Source of the DNA: Streptomyces sp. NBC_00708
GTDB taxonomy: Bacteria; Actinomycetota; Actinomycetes; Streptomycetales; Streptomycetaceae
Direction: 5' to 3'
Length of the DNA: 64,000 bases
Assembly: GCA_036226585.1 (NCBI GenBank)
Contig: CP108997.1
Location: 1,860,001 to 1,924,000, forward strand
Shown here: positions 17,464-27,112 of the stretch, in pieces
How the letters are laid out: every line of letters starts with the position of its first letter
Numbering within the stretch: the stretch's first letter is position 1
Notes under the pieces: generated by a model
Database searches by the model: none
What the model was told of the DNA's origin: nothing
The model's input: the letters and a program-made list of their open reading frames with translations, nothing else
Made by a program: the position numbers and the translations under genes

Positions 17464-20400
17464 TCAGCGCAGGGTGAACACCGCCACCGTGCGTCCCGGA
17501 ACGGTGAAGCTGCCCGAACTCCGCTCGTACGAGGACTTCTTGACGGTAGAATCCGCGCCCTTCGCCTGGACGGGGTGCAGGGCGTAGTCCTTTCCGGCCA
17601 GCGCGGCGATTTTCTGGGTGGCGGCGGCGGGGGCGGCGTTGAAGACGACGACCAGCTTGCCGAGCCGCATGGTGATCACGCCCGGGGTCTCGTCCTTGCC
17701 GGAGAGCGGGAAGGAGAGCCGGGACTGCACCTGCGCGGCGGAGGCCAGACCGAAGTCCGGCTCCGTGGTGCGGAGGGTGAGCAGGTCCTGGTACGCGGCC
17801 GAGGCGCCGTTGATCTGCGCACAGCCCGGGGTGACGTTCGCGTTGGTCAGCAGCGGCTTGGCGTAGGGCCACTTGGCCTCGTTGTCCGCGGCCGGCGGCA
17901 GTCCGCGTCCGAAGCCGTTGCCGGCCCGGCAGTCCCAGTGCAGGGCGTTGAACCAGTCGCCGCTGTCGAAGGAGTTGCGGTCCAGCGACTTGGAGCGCAG
18001 CAGGTCCGTGCCGGCCTGGGAGAGCGCGGGGCCCTGCGAGAGGGTCGCCGTCGCCATGGCCAGGACCTGCGTCCGGGCCCGGTCGGCGGCCGGGGTGCCC
18101 GCCGGGAGCTTGAACGCGAGCGCGTCGTACAGGGACTCGTTGTCGTGGGCGTCCGCGTAGGCGAGGGCGTCGCCGGGGGCGGCGGCGTAACCGGCCGGGG
18201 CCCCGTTGTAGTCGACGCCGGAGCCCTTGACGGTGTTCCCGGAGGTGTCGGTGAAGGTGTAGTCGGCGAGGTTGCCGGTGAGGCCGACCTTGATCAGGTC
18301 CTGGTAGTGCAGCAGGCGGGCCTTCTGCTCGGCCCGCGTACCGTTGGCGGTGGAGGTGTTGGGGTCGGTGTAGAGGCCGGTGGCGAAGCCCTGGACGCCG
18401 GGGTCCTCGTCGAACGGGGAACCGCCGCGCACGGCGTCGCGGGCCCGGTCGGAGAAGGTGGCGATGCCGGTGCCGGCCATGTTCTTCTGGGTGGCCTGGA
18501 CGAAGCGGGCGTCGTCGGCGATCTCGCCGAAGTTCCAGCCCTCGCCGTACAGGATGATCTTCTTGCCGTCCACGCCGTCCTTGGCGACGGTCAGCGCGTC
18601 GAGGGCCTTGCGGACGGCCAGGATGTTGGCCTTCGGGTGGTGGCCCATCAGGTCGAAGCGGAAGCCGTCGACCTTGTACTCCTTGGCCCAGGTGACGACC
18701 GAGTCCACGACGAGCTTGCCCATCATGGTGTTCTCGGGAGCGGTGTTGGCGCAGCAGGTGGAGGTGGCGACGGTGCCGTCCTCCAGGAGCCGCTGGTAGT
18801 AGCCGGGCACGATCCGGTCGAGGACGGACTTGGCGTCCTGGCCGGAGGCGACGGTGTGGTTGTAGACGACGTCCATGACCGTGCGCAGTCCGGCGCCGTT
18901 GAGACCCTGGACCATCTGCCGGAACTCGACGGTGCGCTTCGTGCCGTCCGGGTCGGAGGCGTAGCTGCCCTCGGGGACGGTGTAGTGCAGCGGGTCGTAG
19001 CCCCAGTTGAAGCCGTCCTTCGCGGCGGCCTTCGCCACGCAGGCCTGCTGCTCGGCGGAGTCGGGGGCGTAGACGGACAGGTCGCAGGCCGGCTTCTGCT
19101 GGTCCTTCTTCTTCTCGGGGATGGTGCCGATGTCGAAGGCGGGCAGCAGGTGGACGTAGCTGGTGCCGGAGTCCGCGAGCTGCTTGAGGTGCTTCATCCC
19201 GTCGGAGCGGGTGTCGGTGAACGCCAGGTACTCACCGGGGTGCTTCGAGGTGCGGTCCGCGATGGAGAAGTCGCGGATCTGGAGTTCCTGGATCTGCGCG
19301 TCGCGCAGCGGCACGGCGGCGGGCTTGCGGAGCGTGTCCCAGCCCTTGGGGGCGAGCTCGCGGTCCTCCAGGTCGACGACGAGGCTGCGGGCGGAGTCGG
19401 TGGTCAGGGCGGTGGAGTAGGGGTCGGTGACCTTGTTGGTGACGAGCTTCTGGACGGTGGGCGCCCAGACGTTCACGACGTACCGGTAGGGCTTGCCGTT
19501 CCAGCTCTTCTTCCCGGTGACGGACCAGACGCCGGTGCGGTCGTCGCGCCGCATGGGGACGGTACGGCCGTCGAGTTCGAGCGCGACGGTACGGGCGGTG
19601 GGCGCCCACACCGAGAGGGTGGGGGTGCCGTGGCGGAAGACCGGGCCGAGGGCGGCGCCGCTCGCCTTCGCGCCGTAGAGGTCGTCGAGCACCCCGGCGC
19701 TCTGCACCCCGGTGGCGGCGAGCAGGGCGCCGTTGGCGGCTCGCTGGGTGGCGATGAGCTGGCCGCGGAGGGCCTCGCGGACGCGGTCGCGGTCCCGGGC
19801 GTCGACGGTGAAGGCGGGGTAGTCCTTGAGGTGCGGGTACTTCGCCTTCTGCGCGTCGGTGAGCGCGGACGGGGTGAGCCGCAGCCACTGGCCCTCGTCG
19901 CTCAGGGCGCCGTCCTTGACGGTGATGCCGCCCTTCTTCGCGTAGACGAGCTGCTGGCTGGTGGCCTCGGTGGCCTTCACCTTCCAGACGACGGTGCCGG
20001 CGTCGATCCACTGCGCCTCGGCCTTGGTGAGGTCGGGCGTCGGGACGCCGCCGGCCTGCGGGAGCAGATAGCCGGCCTGTCCGCCGAGCAGCCACACCTC
20101 GTGGCCGTAGGTGGCGAGGTCGAGTGCCTGGTCGCTGGGCAGGTCCTTCTCGTCGCCCCGGTGCAGGATGTAGCTGAGCGAGGTCGCCCCGTCGGTGAGC
20201 GGGACCTCGAAGGTGAGGCCGGAGGCGTCCTTCTTCACGGGCTGGAGCGGCTTCGCCCAGTCGGTGGGCTCCTTGGCGCCGGTCCAGGTGTGCAGGCCCC
20301 AGCCGTCGTAGTCGCCGTCGGCGCGATAGTAGTGCAGGACGGCCTTGGTCTTGTCCTGCGCCGGGTAGGCCCCGTCGGGCGCGGTGTCGGCCTGGCCGTC

Positions 20401-22788
20401 CTCGCCCTGCGCGATCCACACCTCACCGGTCTTCGCCAGGTCGACGGTGCGCTCGGGCCCGTCGGCGGCGTTGGACTTCTCGACGGTGTACGGGACGGTG
20501 GCGGCGCCCTCGGGCACCTTGATCCAGGCGAACGCGCCGTACGCGTCGCGCCCGGTGAACGCGGCGGTCGTCTCGCCGGACTTCGCCTGCCAGCCGTCGT
20601 AGTCGCCGTCGGCGCGCTGGTAGTGGACAACGGCGTAGTCGCGCTCGACGGCCACGGGCTTGGCGGGGGCGGGTGCCTGCCCGGCGGTGGACGAGGCGGT
20701 GGCGCTCGCGGTGCGGCCGGTGCGGTCGACGACGACGGCCTTGTAGCGCAGGGGCGTTCCGGCGGCGGTCCTGTCGCTCAGCGTCTGGGTGACCTTGTAC
20801 GGGGCGTGGTCGGCGGTGCCGAGGGTGGTCCACTTGCCGTTGCCGGTCTGGGCGGCGAAGACGACCCGGTTGAGGGAGCCGCCGTCCACGTCGGCGGTCA
20901 GCTCGACGGTGCCGGTGGCGCCGGCGGCCGGGGCCTTCAGGGTGACGGAGGGCTTGGCCGCCGGGGCCGCGAGCGGCCCGGAGGCGCGGAGCACGAGGCT
21001 CGACAGGGCCGGGACAGTGACCGTGATCTTCTTGTCGGCGCCGCTGCGGACCGCGCCGGTACCGCCGTACAGGGTGCGGAAGTCCATCCGCGCGGACCCG
21101 GTGGGCAGCTCGACGGTCTTCGCGGAGGTGCCGTTGTTGGTGGCGACGACGTACTCGGTGCCGCGCGCCGCGTCCGTACGGGAGAAGGCGTAGACGGAGC
21201 CCTCGGCGTACCGCTCGGTCTGCACGCCGTCGCGCAGCGCCGGGTTGTCCCGGGTCAGCTTCGAGAGGGCGGCGATGGTGCGGTAGAGCGGGTGGGTCTC
21301 GTCGTACGCGTCGGAGGCGTGGGTGCGGTCGGTGCCCAGCTCGTCGTCGTCGAGGTAGTCGGCGGTCTTCGAGGCGAACATCGTCTGGCGGGCGTCCTTG
21401 TCGCCGCCGGCGCCCGTGAAGCCCTGCTCGTCGCCGTAGTAGACGACGGGGTTGCCCCGGCCGAGGAACATCAGCTCGTTGGCGAGCTCCGCGCGCTGGA
21501 CCAGCTCCGCGTCACCGGCCTTCGGGTTGTCCTGCTTGAGGAAGGTCCCGATGCGGCCCATGTCGTGGTTGCCGAGGAAGGTCACCTGCTCGTAGGCGTT
21601 GGCCTTGTCGGTGGTGTACCGGTAGTCGTCGCCGAAGACGGCGGCGAGCTTCGAGGCCGGGGCGCCCTGCGAGGCGTACTGGCGGGCCGCCTCCTGGAAC
21701 GGGAAGTCGAGCGTGGCGTCCAGCCGGCCCTGGGTGACGTACGGCGAGGTGACGGCGGTGTCCGAGGAGTAGACCTCGCCGAACATGAAGAAGTCCTTGC
21801 GCCCGTGCTTGGCCGCATACGCGTCGAGCGCGGTGGCCCACTGGGTCCAGAAGTCCATGTCGACGTGTTTGACGGTGTCGATCCGGAACCCGTCGATGTC
21901 GAAGTCGCGGACCCACTTCTCGTAGATCTTCTCCATGCCGGAGACGACCTCGGGCCGCTCCGTCCACAGGTCGTCGAGCCCGGAGAAGTCGCCGTAGGTG
22001 GTGGACTCGCCGGCATACGTCGAGTCGCCCCGGTTGTGGTACATCGTCGGGTCGTTGAGCCAGGACGGCGTCTTGCCGCCGCCGCTCACCGGCTTGTACG
22101 GGAAGGAGTCGGCGTCCACCTTCGCCATGCCGGCGGCGTCGTCGAAGGGACGGCCGTCGCGGTCGAGGTAGGGGTAGGCGCCCTTGGACCGGTAGCCGTA
22201 GTTCTTCTCGGCGTAGTCGACGGTGTCGGCAGTGTGGTTGGTGATGACGTCGAAGAAGACCTTCATGCCCTTGCGGTGGGCCTTGTCGATCAGCTTCGTC
22301 AGGTCGGCGTTGGTACCGAAGTGCGGGTCGACCTGGGTGAAGTCGGTGATCCAGTAACCGTGGTAGCCGGCCGAGGCGTCCTTGCCGGTGCCCTGCACGG
22401 GACGGTTCTTGAAGATCGGCGCGAGCCAGATCGCGGTGGTGCCGAGCCCCTTGATGTAGTCGAGCCTGCTGGTCAGCCCCTTGAGGTCGCCGCCCTGGTA
22501 GAACCCCTTGTCGGTGGGGTCGTAGCCGGTCTCCAGCCGCGAACCGGTCAGCCCGCCGCGGTCGTTGCCGGTGTCGCCGTTGGCGAACCGGTCGGGCATC
22601 ACGAAGTAGAACTGCTCACGGGTCAGGTCGTGCCGGGTGGCCTGGGCGGCCAGCTTGGCGTCCGAGGGCGCGGCGGGCGGCCGGGCCGCGGCTGCGGGCA
22701 GCGCGGGCACCAGGGCCGCGCACAGGGCGGCCGCGACGACGGCGGTCGCCGTTCTGCGTGCGGGCACGCGCGGGTACGGACGTTTCAC
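17464..22788 (-). CDS. secreted amylopullulanase with two GH13 catalytic modules
   Basis: 1774 residues. A Sec signal lies at about 1-35. The first GH13 module (about 55-600) is alpha-amylase type: [19 protein letters not shown] (nucleophile D304), GEVYS (acid/base E338), FLGNHDM. Two pullulanase-associated starch-binding units follow near 715 and 815, both containing RADGDYDGW. The second GH13 module (about 1000-1774) is a type I pullulanase: FNWGYDP in place of the usual [25 protein letters not shown] (D1379), GEGWNFGE (E1416), DAHDNES. It should cut alpha-1,4 and alpha-1,6 bonds of starch or pullulan outside the cell and supply maltodextrins to MalEFG. It reads in the same direction as the amylase, 96 nt downstream of it. 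Confidence 0.95.
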   Translation of the reverse strand: MKRPYPRVPARRTATAVVAAALCAALVPALPAAAARPPAAPSDAKLAAQATRHDLTREQFYFVMPDRFANGDTGNDRGGLTGSRLETGYDPTDKGFYQGGDLKGLTSRLDYIKGLGTTAIWLAPIFKNRPVQGTGKDASAGYHGYWITDFTQVDPHFGTNADLTKLIDKAHRKGMKVFFDVITNHTADTVDYAEKNYGYRSKGAYPYLDRDGRPFDDAAGMAKVDADSFPYKPVSGGGKTPSWLNDPTMYHNRGDSTYAGESTTYGDFSGLDDLWTERPEVVSGMEKIYEKWVRDFDIDGFRIDTVKHVDMDFWTQWATALDAYAAKHGRKDFFMFGEVYSSDTAVTSPYVTQGRLDATLDFPFQEAARQYASQGAPASKLAAVFGDDYRYTTDKANAYEQVTFLGNHDMGRIGTFLKQDNPKAGDAELVQRAELANELMFLGRGNPVVYYGDEQGFTGAGGDKDARQTMFASKTADYLDDDELGTDRTHASDAYDETHPLYRTIAALSKLTRDNPALRDGVQTERYAEGSVYAFSRTDAARGTEYVVATNNGTSAKTVELPTGSARMDFRTLYGGTGAVRSGADKKITVTVPALSSLVLRASGPLAAPAAKPSVTLKAPAAGATGTVELTADVDGGSLNRVVFAAQTGNGKWTTLGTADHAPYKVTQTLSDRTAAGTPLRYKAVVVDRTGRTASATASSTAGQAPAPAKPVAVERDYAVVHYQRADGDYDGWQAKSGETTAAFTGRDAYGAFAWIKVPEGAATVPYTVEKSNAADGPERTVDLAKTGEVWIAQGEDGQADTAPDGAYPAQDKTKAVLHYYRADGDYDGWGLHTWTGAKEPTDWAKPLQPVKKDASGLTFEVPLTDGATSLSYILHRGDEKDLPSDQALDLATYGHEVWLLGGQAGYLLPQAGGVPTPDLTKAEAQWIDAGTVVWKVKATEATSQQLVYAKKGGITVKDGALSDEGQWLRLTPSALTDAQKAKYPHLKDYPAFTVDARDRDRVREALRGQLIATQRAANGALLAATGVQSAGVLDDLYGAKASGAALGPVFRHGTPTLSVWAPTARTVALELDGRTVPMRRDDRTGVWSVTGKKSWNGKPYRYVVNVWAPTVQKLVTNKVTDPYSTALTTDSARSLVVDLEDRELAPKGWDTLRKPAAVPLRDAQIQELQIRDFSIADRTSKHPGEYLAFTDTRSDGMKHLKQLADSGTSYVHLLPAFDIGTIPEKKKDQQKPACDLSVYAPDSAEQQACVAKAAAKDGFNWGYDPLHYTVPEGSYASDPDGTKRTVEFRQMVQGLNGAGLRTVMDVVYNHTVASGQDAKSVLDRIVPGYYQRLLEDGTVATSTCCANTAPENTMMGKLVVDSVVTWAKEYKVDGFRFDLMGHHPKANILAVRKALDALTVAKDGVDGKKIILYGEGWNFGEIADDARFVQATQKNMAGTGIATFSDRARDAVRGGSPFDEDPGVQGFATGLYTDPNTSTANGTRAEQKARLLHYQDLIKVGLTGNLADYTFTDTSGNTVKGSGVDYNGAPAGYAAAPGDALAYADAHDNESLYDALAFKLPAGTPAADRARTQVLAMATATLSQGPALSQAGTDLLRSKSLDRNSFDSGDWFNALHWDCRAGNGFGRGLPPAADNEAKWPYAKPLLTNANVTPGCAQINGASAAYQDLLTLRTTEPDFGLASAAQVQSRLSFPLSGKDETPGVITMRLGKLVVVFNAAPAAATQKIAALAGKDYALHPVQAKGADSTVKKSSYERSSGSFTVPGRTVAVFTLR

Positions 22789-22884
22789 TCGGGCTCTCCT
22801 CGGAGGGGTACGGGGGTGTGCGGGGCCGGACGGACCGCGTGGGGGACGGCCCGTCCGGCGGTGGGAGGGGTGGAGTGCGGGAGG

Positions 22885-24600
22885 TCAGCCGCGCCAGACG
22901 TCCGCGGTCAGCGTGACCTTGCCGGAGGACGGCACCGTGGCCGTGCGGTTGGCACCGCTCTCCCAGGTGACGTTGCCGCTCGCGTCCTTGCGGATGTACT
23001 TGTACTCGAACGACGTTCCGGCGGGCAGGCTCACGTCGAGCTTCCAGACGGGGTACGCCGCCGGGTCGAGCTTCAGCGCGCTGCCGGTGTTCCAGTTGCC
23101 GAGGGCGGACTGGTTGCCGGTGACGTAGATGTTCTGGCCCAGCTGGGTGGTGGCGTTGACGCCGAAGGAGGCGCCGGAGGTGCCGGTCCCCGTGCCCGGG
23201 TCGGGGGTGCCGGTGGAGCCGCCGCAGGTGCGGGCGCCGGTGTGCAGGGCGAGCGCGGTGTTGGCGCCGAGGGTCGCGGTGAACTGGCCGGAGCCGTTGA
23301 CCGTGACGCCGTTGCCGGACTGGACGTCGCAGTAGTCGCCGGCGGGCAGCGAGGTCTGGAACGTGCGGGTCAGCGAGGAGCCCTCGTGGTTGATCGCGAC
23401 GTACGCCTTGGAGCCGCGGCCGAAGGCGATCTGGTCGCCGCCGTTGTCCCACCAGTTGGTGACCGCCTCACCGCGCGCGGTGTTGCGGAAGCCGACCATG
23501 GAGGAGATCTCGCGCCAGGCGTGCTGGCACTTCCACCCGTCGCTGTAGCAGGCGTTCACGGTGCCGCCGTTGGGCGGACCGGCGTCCTTGTCGGACCACT
23601 CGTAGCCGGAGTGGACGTCGGGCGAGCCGTAGGGCCAGGCCAGCATGAACACGCTGGCGAGGGTGTAGTTGGCGCCGTCCTTGTAGTTCAGGGTGTCGCC
23701 GCCCCGCTCGGTGTCGTGGTTGTCGACGAACACCGCGGCCTTCGAGGAGGACATGAAGCCCCAGCCCTCGCCGAAGTTCTTCAGGTTGGCGAGGTTCTCG
23801 TTGTTGAAGACCTGCTTGAGGCTGCGGGCGTAGCGGAATTCCTGGACGTCGCCGTTCCCGGTGTACTCGTCGGGCGAGACGGCCTCGCCCGCGCCGTAGA
23901 TCGCCTCCTGCTTCCAGTAGACGCTGGGGTCGGTCAGCCGGGACTTGATGTTGGCGAGGTCACCGGCGGGCATGTGCTTGGCCGCGTCGATGCGGAATCC
24001 GTCGACGCCGAGCGAGAGGAGGTCGTTGAGGTAGCCGGCGATCTTTCCGCGTACGTAGTCCTCACCGGTGTCCAGGTCGGCGAGCCCGACGAGTTCGCAG
24101 TTCTGGACGTTGGCGCGGTCGCCGTAGTTGCTGATCTGGGCGGTGCAGTCGTCCATGTCGGCCGAGGAGTACAGCCCGGGGTAGTTGTACTTCGTGTACG
24201 AGCTGCCGCCCGTTCCGGTGCCCGAACCGCTGGTCATGTGGTTGATGACCGAGTCCGCGACGACCTTCACGCCCGCGCTGTGGCAGGTGCTGACCATGTT
24301 GGCGAAGGACGTACGGTCACCGAGCCGCCCGGCGATCTTGTAGCTGACCGGCTGGTACGAGGTCCACCACTGGCCGCCCTGGATGTGCTCCTGCGGCGGC
24401 GAGACCTGGACGAAGCCGTATCCGGCCGGGCCGAGGGTGTCCGTACACGCCTTGGCGACCGAGTCGAACTTCCACTCGAAGAGGACGGCGGTGACGTCCT
24501 TGGTGCCCGGGGCGGACGCCTCGGCCGTCGTGGCGGGGACCACGAGGGCGGCGGCTCCTGCGACGAGGGCGAGCGCGGCAGACAGGGGTCTGCTGGCCAT
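22885..24600 (-). CDS. secreted alpha-amylase (GH13) with CBM20
   Basis: 571 residues; Sec signal at about 1-28 ([19 protein letters not shown]). The catalytic domain runs to about residue 450: [22 protein letters not shown] (nucleophile), a GE acid/base in [13 protein letters not shown], and [12 protein letters not shown] Gly/Thr linker ([12 protein letters not shown], near 470) leads to a C-terminal CBM20 starch-binding domain with [18 protein letters not shown] and FEYKYIRKD. It makes maltodextrins from starch outside the cell. AGGAGG with a 5-nt gap precedes ATG 24600; an upstream in-frame start (24693) would lie in the operator. The promoter and operator are seen just upstream. Confidence 0.96.
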   Translation of the reverse strand: MASRPLSAALALVAGAAALVVPATTAEASAPGTKDVTAVLFEWKFDSVAKACTDTLGPAGYGFVQVSPPQEHIQGGQWWTSYQPVSYKIAGRLGDRTSFANMVSTCHSAGVKVVADSVINHMTSGSGTGTGGSSYTKYNYPGLYSSADMDDCTAQISNYGDRANVQNCELVGLADLDTGEDYVRGKIAGYLNDLLSLGVDGFRIDAAKHMPAGDLANIKSRLTDPSVYWKQEAIYGAGEAVSPDEYTGNGDVQEFRYARSLKQVFNNENLANLKNFGEGWGFMSSSKAAVFVDNHDTERGGDTLNYKDGANYTLASVFMLAWPYGSPDVHSGYEWSDKDAGPPNGGTVNACYSDGWKCQHAWREISSMVGFRNTARGEAVTNWWDNGGDQIAFGRGSKAYVAINHEGSSLTRTFQTSLPAGDYCDVQSGNGVTVNGSGQFTATLGANTALALHTGARTCGGSTGTPDPGTGTGTSGASFGVNATTQLGQNIYVTGNQSALGNWNTGSALKLDPAAYPVWKLDVSLPAGTSFEYKYIRKDASGNVTWESGANRTATVPSSGKVTLTADVWRG

Positions 24601-24681
24601 GTTTTCCTCCTGCTGTGGGGGAAATGCGGGTGACGGTGCAGCCTCATCGGCAACGCGCCCTGCCCTCAAGGCTCCTGAAGG

Positions 24682-24746
24682 TTCTTGCTGCAAGAATGCA
24701 AACCTTGCCGCAGCGAGACCGTACGAGCCCGACAGGTCCCGGTCAA
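24682..24746 (-). promoter_or_regulatory. amylase promoter with overlapping MalR-type operator
   Basis: Reading on the minus strand, TTGACC (24741-24746) is separated by 17 nt from TACGGT (24718-24723), a good vegetative-type promoter. Right behind the expected start site lies the perfect palindrome TTCTTGCTGCAAGAA (24682-24696) next to TTGCCGCA (24705-24712). A LacI/MalR-type repressor there would block initiation. The link to MalR is inferred from the same hexamers recurring in the malE-malR gap. Confidence 0.7.
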
Positions 24747-24794
24747 CCCTTTGGACATCACCCGCTCACATCCACGAAATACCGCAGATTTGTT

Positions 24795-24823
24795 CCTGCA
24801 AGGTCTTACGCAAGACATTGCAG
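24795..24823. promoter_or_regulatory. distal MalR-like site cluster upstream of amylase
   Basis: GTCTTACGCAAGAC (24803-24816) has 5-bp inverted arms and is flanked by TGCAAG (24797-24802) and TTGCAG (24818-24823). It lies about 50 bp upstream of the amylase -35 box, so it may be an auxiliary operator allowing looping. The rest of the 24601-25050 gap (24824-25038) shows nothing I can name except GC-rich direct repeats. Confidence 0.45.
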
Positions 24824-25050
24824 CCCTGTTACGTTTCTCCCGACTCCGGTCCGGTCGGCCGGGGGTCCCGTTACCCCGGGCCCCACGCGCCCGGCCGGCC
24901 GGGCCGGTCAGGGACAAGAGGGGCGCCGGCGGTCACACCTCCCCGCCGACCCAATCCGGGTCGACCTCCGGTGCCTCTCCTGTGTCATCCCGCCCGGCCC
25001 GCCCCGGGCCCGCCCCCGGCCCGCTCCCGGGCCGCGACTAGGCTCGCCCC

Positions 25051-25992
25051 ATGTGGCCAGGACAGCAGTCGCCCCCCGATCAGCCGAACCAGCAGGGCTC
25101 GCCGCAGAGTTCGGCCCCCGCACAGCCCGGCCGGGGCAGCCCCGACTGGCACGCCGCACCCACGCTCGGCATCAACACCCCCGAACCGCCCCGCCGCCGC
25201 AACCGGACCACGGTCACCGTGGTGGCCGCCTGCGCGGCGGTCGTCGTGGCCTGCGCCGCGGTGGGCTATCTGGCACTGCGCGACGACGGGAAGGACGAGG
25301 CCGGTCCGCAGCCTTCGCCGTCCGCGTCGGCGAGCGCCTCCGCGAGCGCCGGCGGCACGGGCCGGGGCGCGGGCGGCGGCGGTTCGGGCCCGCTCGTCGC
25401 CGGCTGGAAGACGGTGGTCAACGCCAAGCGCGGCATCACCTTCGACGTGCCCGCCTCCTGGGCGCGGAAGTCCGCGGACTGGGTGAGCTATGTCGCCGAG
25501 AACGACGACCCCAAGGAGAAGCCGCTGGTCGCGATGATGGCGCCGGCGGTCCTCAAGGAGAAGTGGTGCACGTCCGACGACGACAAGGACGGCACCCCGG
25601 ACGCGTACGCGCTCGCCTCGACGGGCACCACCGGGGAGCAGGGGTCGAAGAGTGCGGCCGAGGCCGCCGAGGACACGGCCGAGACCTGGGTCTACGGCCT
25701 CTACACCCAGCCCGACCGCTCGCGCCTCACGATCGGTGAACCCGAGTCCTTCCGGACGACGTCGGGCGTCGAGGGCAGTCTTGTGACCGTCACCTCGTCC
25801 GGGAAGCCGAAGAAGGACAAGTGCGACACCGACGGCAAGGCGGTGACGTTCGCCTTCAAGAACGCGGAGGGCAGGTTCGTCTCGTGGACCTATGTCGGCG
25901 CGCACGGTGTCCCCGACGAGGTGCCGGACGCGACGATCCGTCAGATCCTGGGCACCGTACGCCTCTTCAAGGAGGGCGACGGCGGGGAGTGA
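25051..25992 (+). CDS. single-pass membrane protein, unknown function
   Basis: 313 residues. A Pro/Gln-rich cytoplasmic tail (about 1-50) ends with basic PPRRRNR, followed by one membrane helix (about 52-75, VTVVAACAAVVVACAAVGYL). Next come a Ser/Ala linker (SPSASASASASA) and an extracytoplasmic domain (about 115-310) starting GWKTVVNAKRGITFDVPASW. Similar Streptomyces proteins are annotated only as hypothetical membrane proteins. A -10-like TAGGCT (25039-25044) lies 6 nt before the ATG and no Shine-Dalgarno is present, so it is probably leaderless. It is divergent from the amylase and ends in a strong hairpin shared with the converging LacI gene. No functional link to starch use can be shown. 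Confidence 0.8.
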   Translation: MWPGQQSPPDQPNQQGSPQSSAPAQPGRGSPDWHAAPTLGINTPEPPRRRNRTTVTVVAACAAVVVACAAVGYLALRDDGKDEAGPQPSPSASASASASAGGTGRGAGGGGSGPLVAGWKTVVNAKRGITFDVPASWARKSADWVSYVAENDDPKEKPLVAMMAPAVLKEKWCTSDDDKDGTPDAYALASTGTTGEQGSKSAAEAAEDTAETWVYGLYTQPDRSRLTIGEPESFRTTSGVEGSLVTVTSSGKPKKDKCDTDGKAVTFAFKNAEGRFVSWTYVGAHGVPDEVPDATIRQILGTVRLFKEGDGGE

Positions 25993-25998
25993 GCGGAA

Positions 25999-26039
25999 CG
26001 GGTGCGGGGCCGGCCCCCCTCCGGCCGGCCCCGCACCCG
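25999..26039. terminator. bidirectional hairpin terminator
   Basis: 17-bp perfect stem (25999-26015 with 26023-26039) and a 7-nt loop between the convergent membrane-protein gene and the LacI gene that ends the maltose operon. Confidence 0.88.
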
Positions 26040-26053
26040 CGCTCGTCACGGCG

Positions 26054-27112
26054 TCAGGCGCTGCGGAGAGCCGCCGTGGAACCCCGTACCACCAGCTCCG
26101 GCTGGAACACGTACTCCGTGCGCTGCACGGGGCTGCCGCCGATCTCCTCCAGGAGCGCGCCCACGGCGGCCGCCGCCATCGCCTGCACCGGCTGGCGCAC
26201 CGTGGTCAGCGGCGGGTCGGTGAACGCGATGAGCTGCGAGTCGTCGAAGCCGACCACGGAGACGTCGCGCGGCACTTCGAGCCCGCGGTCCCGGGCCGCA
26301 CGCACCACGCCCAGCGCCATCAGGTCGCTGCCGCAGACGATGCCGGTGCACCCCCGGTCGAGCAGCGCGCCGGCCGCGACCTGGCCGCCCTCGACGCTGA
26401 ACAGCGTGGAGCACACCAGGAGTTCGGCGTCCGCGCGGTCCAGGCCCAGCACGGAGACCGCGGCGTCCACGAAGCCGTCCCGCTTGCGGCGCGAGGGCAC
26501 ATAGCGCTGCGGTCCGATGGCGAGACCGACCCGGCGGTGGCCGAGTTCGGCGAGATGGCTCACGGCCATCCGCACGGCGGCGGTGTCGTCGGGCGAGACG
26601 AACGGGGCGCTGATGCGCTCGTTGTAGCCGTTGATCAGGACGAACGGCACGCCGCGCTCGCTCAGCGCGGCGTAGCGCGCCGGGTCGGCCGAGGTGTCGG
26701 CGTGCAGCCCGGAGAGGAACACGATGCCGCCGACGCCGCGTTCGACGAGCTGCTCGACGAGTTCGTCCTCGGTGGCGCCGCCGGGCAGCTGGGTGCAGAG
26801 CACCGGGGTGTAGCCGTGTCCGGCGAGCACCTGCTCCACGGACTGGGCGAAGGCCGGGAAGATCGGGTTGGTGAGCTCGGGGGTCACCAGCCCGATCAGC
26901 CCGGCGCTGCGCTGCCGCAGCCGCACGGGCCGTTCGTAGCCCAGGATGTCGAGCGCCGCGAGCACCCGCTGACGCGTGGTGTCCGCGACGCCCGGCTTGC
27001 CGTTGAGGACCCGGCTGACGGTGGCCTCGCTGACGGACGCCTGGCCGGCGATGTCCGACAGCCTGAGCGCACCGCCCGCGCCGGGGCCCCTCGGCAGGGG
27101 GACGGTCGTCAC
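26054..27112 (-). CDS. second LacI-family repressor, MalR paralogue
   Basis: 352 residues from GTG 27112. The helix-turn-helix is LSDIAGQASVSEATVSRVLN followed by GKPGVADTTRQRVLAALDIL, and the hinge and periplasmic-binding-protein-like domain continue to the end. The recognition segment SEATVSRVLNGKPGV is identical to that of MalR at 32503-33573, and the rest is clearly paralogous (SGLHADTSAD, FDDSQLIAFTDPPLTT here against YDDSPLIAFTDPPLTT in MalR). The GTG overlaps the alpha-glucosidase stop by 4 nt (GTGA), so it is translationally coupled as the last gene of malEFG. It probably binds the same or overlapping operators, possibly with a different sugar signal. Confidence 0.92.
   Translation of the reverse strand: MTTVPLPRGPGAGGALRLSDIAGQASVSEATVSRVLNGKPGVADTTRQRVLAALDILGYERPVRLRQRSAGLIGLVTPELTNPIFPAFAQSVEQVLAGHGYTPVLCTQLPGGATEDELVEQLVERGVGGIVFLSGLHADTSADPARYAALSERGVPFVLINGYNERISAPFVSPDDTAAVRMAVSHLAELGHRRVGLAIGPQRYVPSRRKRDGFVDAAVSVLGLDRADAELLVCSTLFSVEGGQVAAGALLDRGCTGIVCGSDLMALGVVRAARDRGLEVPRDVSVVGFDDSQLIAFTDPPLTTVRQPVQAMAAAAVGALLEEIGGSPVQRTEYVFQPELVVRGSTAALRSA

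Noticed and set aside
14824..24633. A 3269-codon open frame on the + strand
   Set aside because: It runs antisense to the CHMI isomerase, AfsR-like ATPase, amylopullulanase and amylase genes, all of which have clear motifs. Its Gly/Val/Arg-rich translation is what the opposite strand of high-GC genes gives.
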